A stretch of 64,000 bases of DNA from Curvularia sp. ZM96 (lineage: Eukaryota; Ascomycota; Dothideomycetes; Pleosporales; Pleosporaceae), in the NCBI GenBank assembly GCA_022457065.1, contig JAJGBQ010000002.1:186001-250000 (forward strand), written 5' to 3'. Both the position numbers and the translations under genes were made by a program. The notes beneath the pieces were generated by a model. The model made no database searches and was not told the origin of the DNA. It worked only from the letters and a program-made list of their open reading frames with translations. Position 1 is the stretch's first letter. Each line of letters begins with the position of its first letter. This document shows, in pieces, positions 56,025-64,000 of the stretch.

Positions 56025-58875
56025 TCACAAATCGTCAAACTCTGAAAGATATACGCGATAATCCCCCCCGGGTTGCGTTGCAATTTTATAACAATCTGAG
56101 GCAATGAGCCCTCGATGTTCCTTTGTTACGGGGTAGCAATTCCGCTCTGCCTGCAACTTCCCAATCACTTCTTGAACTTGCTCACTACTGTTGCACCTGC
56201 TATTCTTGACTTCTTCCCATTTCCCAGTAAAGTTCGTCCAGATAGTGACTTCTGCGGGCCCAGTGCTTTTCCCATGAGTCAAAGTTGGATGGCGACTACG
56301 TAAGTGGCGATGGAATTCAGATGGTCGCTTAAGCTCTGGAGTACTTTCGTTCCCATTGCCATTCTGACTTCTGATTGTTTTCTCATAGTCGTCAGTGCGA
56401 GGTCGTTTTCTTGCCCAATCAGGGCTGACGTGCTGTAGATCTAGTGATGGTGCAGTGGTCAGCGCATTCGCAGGAAAAATAAAAGAATTGAATCCCCTTC
56501 TTGCGACCACCTGAGTGTCGACACCAGTTGTATGTTCACTGCCATTTCGGTCTTTCATGTTTTTCACATCATTCTTCGTGCGAGTTCTCTTTGTTGCTGA
56601 AAGTTGGGCGTCGGTGGCGCTGACGAGTTGTAGAGCTAATGGTGGTGCAGGAGGCAGGGTACCGGCAGCAGTACTAGAGTGAGCAAAGCTCCTGATTTGG
56701 GAACTCTCATTGATCAAGCCAGTGCTTGCAGTATTCAGAGCTATTGCTAGGTCGTCTCTCACCCCTCCATTCATGATGGGATTGCCCTCTTGTGGTGTTT
56801 TCGTCGAACCTGCATGGAGATATGGGAATCCGTCAACGCCATCTCCTCTTTGGCTGCTACGGCTCACTGCAGCTATGTCTATCATATCAGTGTCCTTGTT
56901 CTGCTCTCTGGCCATAACTCCGTCGGTGCCTTCTTTTGGGCTACCTACAGCATCATCTTGCATATCAACATCATCAGTCTGCTTTTCAGTTCTGCTGTTA
57001 TTGACGTCTTCTTTTGGTTCTGAAACAATAGGTGCTTCACGCGCAATCTTCCAGGATGGGAAGAAAGCTTGATGGACAGACTTTCGAACGAAGAGCGATG
57101 TAACTGAATCCGCACATCCATCCATAGGCTGGAGGAGAGTTTTGATGAACATGTGTTGCTTGTCTCGATCGTAAGCGTTTTCGTAGCAGCGGCCTTGACG
57201 TCTTTTGACCGGCTCACCGGGCCCATGAGTGAGCATCTGCGGCTCATCCTTTAGAGAGGATGAGTTCTGACTCCTCATTCTATAGAGCCGTTCTGTGTCA
57301 GCCAAGAGACGCTGTATAAGTTCATCTTCGCAGGGCCATTCATGTTTGTCTAGAAGCACCTGCCGAGCCTTCTCTTCAAAAGGGTTCCTTTGCTTTAGTC
57401 GCTGGACCTCTGCTGATTTAAATCCCAGAGTGTAGGCAAGCTTGGCGAAATTGTGCCAGACAATAGGGTCTGCAGATCTTGGTAAAGGTTTGTCTCTCGC
57501 TGGTTCTTTGAGTGGACAATCGTTCACTAGACTCCATGATTCTCTCATGGCGAATAAGTAGAGCTGCTGGAAGCCGATCTCGAACTGATCATGCTCATCA
57601 CCGGTTATCTCCTGTGTCGAGTCGTCTGTAATCTGTATGGTGACTTTCTTGCGTTGTTGTGGCACCGAAAACGCCAGTGCTGCAAGATCGCGCAAGGTCT
57701 TCCGGCCCTGTCTTCTACTACCTGTTGGACCGAGCAATTTGCAGAGGGCCACTGCGGGACCTCTTATATATTTGAAGTCATGCTGTAAGCTTCCCAGAGT
57801 GGGTATCAAATACTTGATGTTACGCAATCTCTTCCAGATCTCTTGTCGGGTGGCATCATCAACATTGGGAAAGATTTGCCTTCTGTGCACCAAATCTTCT
57901 AAATGTTTTAGGTCATTCAGCGACGTGCCAGGACACCTTGATTGCAAGTGTCTCACAGTTTCTCTGTCAAGCGCGATCCATAGGCGCTTTTGTTTGTTGC
58001 ATATGTAGTCGAAGGTATCGATAATAAGACTTATGTAGTGCAAGAATTCCTGAGTCCTTAAGTCAGACATGTTGCCTAGAATTACATCATTCGTTACTTA
58101 CCTCGTCGCTCTGCGTGGCTATAATTTTGTGCCAGACAGTGATGTTTAGGTCTTCCAGCAGCGCAGGAACATGAATCAACTCGCGTAGGGCGGCATTAAA
58201 CTTAAAGTGAGAGAATATTCTGTATAGGATGTCTTTTTTGCAGTCTGTCAGCCACGCCCACCAATGTCGTCTGGAGTAGTTGTCCGACGTCTCGTATTCA
58301 ATTATCTTCCGAAATATCGTTCCATCAGAGAACTTTCGACTACTTGAGTAGTCGTCAATAAGCGATCTTCTCGCCTGCGTACTCAAACCTGCGGGTGTTT
58401 CGTGTCAAGAGATCGATGTATCGTAGATGCAGGTAGCGTATGGCATACCTTCTGAATATAGCGTGACTGTCCACCACCTGTGATCGCCCTGCAGGCAGCT
58501 AGAATGCTTTGCAGCCTCAATGCGGTGCTTTCCATGGAGGCATGTAAGGCGAAATCCTTCAGGAAACGTCAAGCGGGGCGGCTTGCTCTGCGAGCTGTTT
58601 AGGAGATCGACAAGCGACAAGCCAGAAAGTTGAAGAGCATTTGAGAGGTCATCTTTTCCAATAACTGCTGGTACATGATGCTCATATTGCAGCCGTTTCA
58701 CTCCTTCCTCAGCATACACGCCTATTAATCTTTTTACATTACTTCGGTCAAGATCGCGCGGACTGTGCTCCGAGAAGTAGAGAAACTGAAGCGGCACCCT
58801 TGCTCTCCCACGAAAGTGGCTCGATTTTTGTCTCTCTACCTCCTCTTCAGCTTGAATTACTTGCGCTTGATGCAT
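56025..58875 (-). CDS. DUF3723 protein
   Basis: Three exons (58875-58449, 58388-58102, 58049-56025) are joined over 60-nt and 52-nt introns with GTATGC and GTAAGT donors and CCGCAG and GACTCAG acceptors. All junctions keep frame, giving about 912 residues. The first 300 residues match the ascomycete DUF3723 family: FRGRARVPLQFLYFSE, LIGVYAEEGVKRL, HHVPAVIG, LTCLHGKHRIEAA and WWTVTLYSEG, then LSTQARRSLIDDYSS. The middle has LYLFAMRESWSL and ADPIVWHNFAKLAYTLGF. The C-terminal third is low-complexity, followed by a short conserved end. The biochemical role is unknown. The family is a recurrent accessory gene in Starship elements. No stop or frameshift is present. The first exon could extend upstream, but the ATG at 58875 is the first in frame. 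Confidence 0.82.
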
Positions 58876-59599
58876 CCTCTCGTTGCAGCGCGTTGTGAAA
58901 TTGTTCTCTGGTAGACTGCGAGACTCGTGTCGTAGCTGAGATCAAAGATTTGTTGTAAGCTTCCCATGCAACAAAACCTCCTGTCATATGTGAACGAACG
59001 TGTACACAGTAAGCATCTGCTATTTTTAGATACGCCCAATAGCTTGCATAATACACAAAACCTATATTACTGCTATTTATAGATGGTTGAAACAGTCTGC
59101 ATTTCTGACAGACTTCCTCCACGTTCCACAATCAGTCAGGTGTAGATGATAACCGGACGGCTTCGAGGTTGGCTTAAGCACGAGCTGATGTTTTTTAAAT
59201 AGCCATTAGTAGTGAATAGTACTTCCATTACTACTACTAATTGTGCTCTGCCATGTTTGAACACTTGTGAGTCTGTAAACGCTACTGGGGGTTGTCTTGC
59301 AGAGGCTCGGTGGATCGTTTGTACAAGCACCTGCAATTTTGTTGTACACTCTCATGCAGTTGCAGCTTCCGGTTTCTGTAAGCAGGCGATCTCTGATCCC
59401 ACGCTAAGCCTCTGTCCCTTAGTGGTAATCTTACCCAAATAGTGTTAGTTTCTGTCAGCGATGCGTCTTCTTTCAAACTCTCAGACCAACCAACGCATCA
59501 TGTTTACATGGCTTAGCTCTTTTTAGACAAGCGTACACCAGGCGGATCCATGTCCCGCGTGGGATTGACAAGTAAGCCGCGTGTGCAAAGCGGAAGCTG
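58876..59599. other. 5' flank of DUF3723 gene, no other supported gene
   Basis: The frame 58857-59131 (minus) overlaps the first exon in another frame and has no domain. No core promoter motif stands out. Confidence 0.35.
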
Positions 59600-59860
59600 C
59601 AAATGCATGAGAGTGTAAGGGTGCGACGTCGCGACAGTGTTGAGACGTCGACTCGACGGAGGATCGCTGGCACACAGGGCCAAGAGTACCTTGGAATGGA
59701 CTCCCAACGATCCTGGCGAAGACCCTTCGCTACCACAGCGCTGCGAGCGATCCCACGGTACGCCTCTGTTGGCTTGTATAAGAAGAATCCAAGGATAGAC
59801 ATAGAAAGGCATGAATCAATCTTAGACTTCTCTGAGTTATTCCTCGCTGCTAATGTACAT
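59600..59860 (+). repeat. LTR-like dispersed repeat, copy 2
   Basis: Inverted partner of 41758-42030, 17.6 kb away. Similarity starts at gggtgcgacgtcgcgacagtg and fades after cgctgctaa. Confidence 0.55.
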
Positions 59861-60329
59861 CCCGCATAACCGAGAAACCCGCCTCACCGAGATGGATCTG
59901 CTACCCAACCTCCTATCTCCTTTTCACGCAGTCGTGTCGAGCTGTACTAAACTTTATATTACTCTCTAGATAATAGTCTCTAGCTTGGTAGTATATGCTA
60001 TAAAAAATACAATCGTCTTCGTGGTGCTATTTATTATTTTATATGCAATATTTACAGTCTCTCTTTCTCTATATCCCTGCATCACTATAACGATTAAAAT
60101 ATTTTTTAAGCTCGGGGTACTAAGACGATAGAGAGACAGCTAGAATACAGTATTGTACCTACTAAATGCATCTAGCAATAGAGATAACCCCCTCCGCGAG
60201 TTTCTCCGCGTGAAGCATACTGTGCCAAGAGTAATATACGCTAGCGTCGTGATCTAGCGCGCTTACGTAGCGTAGGATAGAAAACAAGTTATATATTTTA
60301 TATATCACGCTATGCCTAGTCAGCCGACA

Positions 60330-60500
60330 TGTTACAAGTAACAGCGAAGGATCTCTTCTGGACGAGGGCCGCAGGTAGGAAACCATTGGGCGCCACGTCA
60401 AAAGGTAATGACCACCGCGGGGCGATAATCACGTGATTGGCATCACGCCAAGTCCACGGCATCAGTGATGCCACCCTAGTTATGTGAGGACATGGCCTCA
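60330..60500. repeat. dispersed repeat with cacgtgattg core, copy 1
   Basis: It shares atgttacaag-aaca, gaaggatctc-tc, ccgcg-ggcga-atcacgtgattg-catc with 63030-63175 in the same orientation. On the minus strand a TATA-rich tract follows, as in an LTR promoter. Type not proven. Confidence 0.45.
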
Positions 60501-60720
60501 CAGGAAGGGTCTAGAGTTAGTGACTCCAGAGGGATAGCTTAATGCTAGGACCGAAAGCAATAGGTATAAGAATAGGTTGGATTTCATTATTACATTCGTT
60601 GTGGTTAACTCTTATAAGTTCTTCTCTTACACAGATTAATACTTAGTTATTCTATCGCATATAGAATTAATTGTCCTTTTACTATTAGTTAAACTCTTAT
60701 AACTCCTTTCTACTACGAAT

Positions 60721-60815
60721 CGCCAGACAATCGCACGGCATACTTCATTATACCGTCTCGCCCTGACCTGGACCGAGACTAGGCAAATACACCCCAACCC
60801 CGTGTAACACGACAC
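60721..60815 (+). repeat. cgccagacaatcgcacgg repeat, copy 1
   Basis: It starts with cgccagacaatcgcacgg and ends near ccccgtgtaacac. Related copies are at 61560-61665 (same orientation) and 62857-62957 (inverted). The surrounding sequence is very AT-rich. Confidence 0.5.
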
Positions 60816-61559
60816 TACCGCGCTGCTTTAGAGCTTCTATAGATAGCACAGGCTAGCTATCTTAGGCCGCTAGCGAATATCGCTTAGTGCTTATTCCTAC
60901 TCTAGTTAACTAACTACTTAAAGATACTAATGCCGTCGCTATACTAAGAAACAATATGCCGGCGTTACCTCTATATCGGCCCTCCTTCAGCCCACAATCT
61001 ATTATAGTTTTCTTTCAGATAAGTCTTACTTCGCGGCTGACGTCTGGTTCTTCGTGATAGATTAGATAGGTTAGCGTTAAATATAATTATAGTATACTCT
61101 AGAGTTAGCTCTCTAAACGCGCAGCCCTTTAAAGCATCGTCGGCTCTATCGGCTAGAATTAAGAGTTCGGCTTTACTAGTAAGATAGTAATATCCAACTT
61201 TATCGCTAATAACCTTTCTAAAAGACTTTGTTAGCGCTAGCGCACCTAGAATCTATATGTCCAATCAGCACGCAACGTATCCTGCAGCGTGTTTTAGGAT
61301 TAATTTGTCTTCATTTGGTTACCTATGTAAGCGGCTGCGCTTAGGAGCAATCGCGAGGATACAAGAGGTTGTATTTGATAGAGAGTTAGCTACTACTACA
61401 TGCGATGTAAATACCATACGAAGTAATGATTGCAACACGATTAGGTAGGTAGGATCTAGGTACTCGACTGCGCACCTGGATTCTGTAGATATCCCGAGAT
61501 CCTATCGAGGAATAATTCAAAGGGCGTTCAGCCCGTTACAACCTATCTACTACCCTAGT

Positions 61560-61665
61560 CTCGCCAGACAATCGCACGGACGTCTTTAACGTAAGTCTCA
61601 CCTGCCTTAGTGCGGACCAGGGCTAGAGTAGTACCACCTAGTTCTATGTAATATCGTATTTAAGC
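61560..61665 (+). repeat. cgccagacaatcgcacgg repeat, copy 2
   Basis: It shares cgtaagtctcacctgccttagtg and ggaccag with the inverted copy at 62857-62957. The pair brackets the small cysteine-containing secreted protein. Confidence 0.55.
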
Positions 61666-61877
61666 TTTCCGTTTATTAAGATATAAAGTTCTTCACCGAC
61701 TTTGCATAATTTATTCACACTTAGTTAAGCAATTATATAGGTTATGAACTTTCTATATAATAAGCTCTAATTACTACACTTGACGAGTAGCTAGCAATAA
61801 CGCAATACTTTCTTCTCTACTACTACAGACACACTACTACATACACTTAGCTTTGTTCCTACAAGAGTATAATCAAT

Positions 61878-62096
61878 ATGCTTTTCTTGCCAAAACCCTG
61901 GGTATTCTTTGCTCTAATGAGCGGGACCGTTATTGCGGCAGGCTCTGATATCCATTTTGAATGCCCAGCGGCGCCACGAAACGATCCGAAACTGCTTAGA
62001 TGCCAGGCAGAAGCGAGGCGTTTGAAAGGACTAGAACTGAAGGGCTGTAATATACCTGGTAAGGACACTTATCGTCAAGTGGGGTCTTGCTACTAA
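61878..62096 (+). CDS. small cysteine-containing secreted protein, candidate effector
   Basis: A 72-residue single-exon frame. Residues 1-21 (basic-free start, PWVFFALMSGTVIAA core) look like a signal peptide. The mature part of about 51 residues has four Cys (FECPA, LLRCQ, KGCNI, GSCY), enough for two disulphides, and many Lys/Arg. No family is recognised. It is isolated in AT-rich repeat sequence between inverted repeat copies, a setting typical of effector genes in plant-associated fungi. It could equally be a chance frame, but signal-peptide pattern plus paired Cys favours a real gene. Confidence 0.5.
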   Translation: MLFLPKPWVFFALMSGTVIAAGSDIHFECPAAPRNDPKLLRCQAEARRLKGLELKGCNIPGKDTYRQVGSCY

Positions 62097-62856
62097 TTTC
62101 ATATCTCGCCTAGCTTGCGTTACTGGAGCTGCAGCTGCAGCTGCGGCTTGCACCACTGCGGCTGTAATGGACTTCCTTGGTTTGTGGCGTTTTTGCCCCT
62201 GTTTTAGTACAGTTGCTAAAAACCCGCAGATCCAATTGCTGATGCAGCCTGCTTAGCTGCTGCTGGAGTGGCCTCTACAGGCTGCGAAAATTGTGGTTAA
62301 TGCTATACTGCTGCTGCCATTGTTCTGCCTAGATATGCAATGCGTACAACAACGTAACTCGCATACTTAATACGATTGTAATAAGTTACGAGGTAACTAG
62401 TATAGGTCCAGCAGTTGGTTGTTGCGGATAAGGGGCAGGGTGTTGTAAGCGAAGTTCTCCTAAGAGATGAGATGTATTGCTTAAGTTCAAATCGATGTTG
62501 AATACAATGAGCCGTCAGAGTGTATTGCCTATTGCTATATACTAAGTGAGTATGTGCGCTGTTCGGTCTGCTCTCAATGCTCTTAGAGATCTTGCGGAGC
62601 CTGGGGAGCGCCAAGACTTATGTGCTCTGCCGTTTTCTTCGCTTACGGTATGGAAGAGCTACCCTAGTCCCGATAATACTAGTGGGGCTGGCGCCGGTTG
62701 GTCATAACGATACCCTACTACAGAGAGCCTAGGAAAAATCAGGCTGCAGAATCACCTCCAACAATTATCATTATAAGAGCTCGTAGTATATTTATCAATC
62801 AACACTTACGATTATTTCAATCTATAAGTAATATGTGAGACGGAAGAGTGTCCAGA
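62097..62856. other. no supported gene
   Basis: Short frames only, including a GCTGCAGCTGCAG-type simple tract near 62125-62165. Confidence 0.35.
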
Positions 62857-62957
62857 CATGCCAAAGTGTTATACGGGGTCGGGTTATACTGGTCCCCACT
62901 AAGGCAGGTGAGACTTACGTTAAAAGGCGTCCGCGCAGTTGTCTAGCTACTCTGTAA
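62857..62957 (-). repeat. cgccagacaatcgcacgg repeat, inverted copy 3
   Basis: Reverse complement of the core of 61560-61665, extending into a ccccgtataacac end like that of copy 1. Confidence 0.5.
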
Positions 62958-63029
62958 ATAAAATTGCTAGGTAATTAACCATGGTTCGAAGACAAATCAT
63001 TTTTATAACAGTACATACAATAAGAAAGT

Positions 63030-63175
63030 GCTATGTTACAAGCAACAAGGAGAAGGATCTCCTTCCTAGACGCTGACCGCGAGTGGTTGGAGTAACTACT
63101 TAGGATCAGGCGTCAAGGATCGCCGCGAGGCGACGATCACGTGATTGCCATCCCGAACCTCAGAGGAAACAGGGA
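63030..63175. repeat. dispersed repeat with cacgtgattg core, copy 2
   Basis: Diverged direct partner of 60330-60500. It runs into gaggggtacttcgacttt (63270-63290), which is also present at 29060-29080. Confidence 0.45.
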
Positions 63176-64000
63176 TTAAGTCGTGATAACAGTGAGTACA
63201 AAACTGGAAGCGATGAGAATATAAGAATGGATAATGTCCCTCCCTGAGTGCTGGGACACCCGCCGTGATGGGACAAATGAGGGGTACTTCGACTTTCAGC
63301 ACTTCGCTTTCTGCGCGCACGCTGAGAATCTTAAAGAAATCTTAATACTCATATACTAGAGCTATCTATGAACATATTTTGACACATCTAACTAAAAATT
63401 ACATTACTGTTACTGCTCTTCTTGCGTAAGTTACGGTAGACCTTCCCTCTGTGCATAACAGTGTTGCTTTGCTACAGCGCCATATAGAAGCTTATAGCGT
63501 CTAAGAAATTCTAGAAGATCGCGGTTATGCCTAAAAGACCTTGCAATAGCGCAGTAAGCTACGTTCAGCCTCGTAGCTCCTGCAACGCCCATGTTCATGC
63601 AAGATCACAGTCGTGATCAGTACCTCGGTTCGTGCTAAGCGGCTCTGCACATCTTATATAATCATCGTCGCGTAACTAATGTATCGCTAGCGGCTGTCAG
63701 GGCTATGGCGCAGCACTAGTGGGCGGTCTGAACGTATAAGCTCTAACGCTGAGGTTGTTCTTCACTAAGGGAAATTGTTAACCACAAAATCTCTACTACA
63801 TAGTGACTATTTACATTACGCTGGAAAGCCTACACTATACTTGTATTGAAGCGAATCTGTAAAACCATGGCACTAGAAAATCCTAAGCAAAACCACACGA
63901 CCAGATGGAAGCCCCAGACAAGCTATGTCCTCGCGTATGGTGGTCAACCCTGATCGATACTCTGGCGGAAGCCATAGGAAACGTTGTTGGTTGTGCAATA
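63176..64000. other. no supported gene
   Basis: AT-rich sequence with no recognisable domain or complete repeat, apart from the shared gaggggtacttcgacttt...ctgcgcgcac string. Confidence 0.35.

Noticed and set aside
59282..59812. Minus-strand frames of about 100 codons next to the LTR-like repeat
   Set aside because: They read antisense through the repeat and carry no domain.
1..64000. Starship captain (DUF3435 tyrosine recombinase)
   Set aside because: No frame with the expected length or the recombinase catalytic pattern was recognised, so I do not call a Starship boundary here.
1..64000. tRNA or rRNA genes
   Set aside because: I looked for conserved T-loop (ggttcgaatcc-like) and rRNA strings and saw none convincing; a covariance-model scan would settle it.

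Overview
The window looks like a repeat-rich, gene-poor accessory region from a filamentous ascomycete, probably a dothideomycete. The reasons are short 50-75 nt introns with GT...CTAAC/CTGAC...AG signals, HET-NACHT-WD40 and NB-ARC-TPR genes of the NLR (nucleotide-binding immune-type receptor) class, a DUF3723 gene, and fungal transposon families (Tad-like LINE, MULEs, Fot1/pogo-like, Tc1/mariner, hAT MITE). The class assignment is inference. I recognised no rRNA, tRNA, CRISPR array or bacterial-type operon.

Layout, left to right. 1-2.7 kb: a small 3-exon gene of unknown function (1063-1753, minus) and an ORF cut by a retrotransposon. 2.7-8.4 kb: a LINE in minus orientation with ORF1, ORF2, poly-A tail and a 12-bp target duplication; both ORFs carry frameshifts. 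8.4-11.4 kb: a decayed TPR gene between diverged direct repeats, and an hAT-type MITE with an 8-bp duplication. 11.9-12.8 kb: an intact nucleoside 2-deoxyribosyltransferase-like gene. 12.8-17 kb: nothing recognisable. 17-18 kb: an anonymous repeat joined to a TPR remnant. 18.35-25.09 kb: an intact HET-NACHT-WD40 gene between two inverted arms of about 0.77 kb. 25.09-28.49 kb: MULE-1, with an apparently intact transposase, ending 56 bp before a small secreted-protein gene. 29.49-34.50 kb: MULE-2 with a 9-bp target duplication; a Fot1/pogo-like element sits inside its right terminal repeat. 34.9-42 kb: a small unknown gene, a cupin/germin-like gene with an unclear 5' end, a GGGTAGGGT-rich inverted repeat, a truncated dynamin fragment, a (CA)n microsatellite and an LTR-like repeat. 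43.2-48.5 kb: a six-exon gene that I reconstruct as NB-ARC, ten near-identical 42-residue TPR units, and a C-terminal region ending in two membrane helices. 48.6-50 kb: another TPR remnant with the same anonymous repeat. 50-56 kb: small hypotheticals, a decayed protein-kinase-like gene and a Tc1/mariner relic. 56-58.9 kb: a three-exon DUF3723 gene. 59-64 kb: AT-rich repeats around a tiny cysteine-containing secreted protein.

The genes do not form a pathway. They share a theme: NLR-type self/non-self receptors in several states (two intact, three decayed), candidate secreted effectors, a DUF3723 gene and nested mobile elements. NLR and DUF3723 genes are recurrent cargo of giant Starship transposons in ascomycetes. 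No DUF3435 tyrosine-recombinase captain is visible here, so membership in a Starship is a hypothesis.
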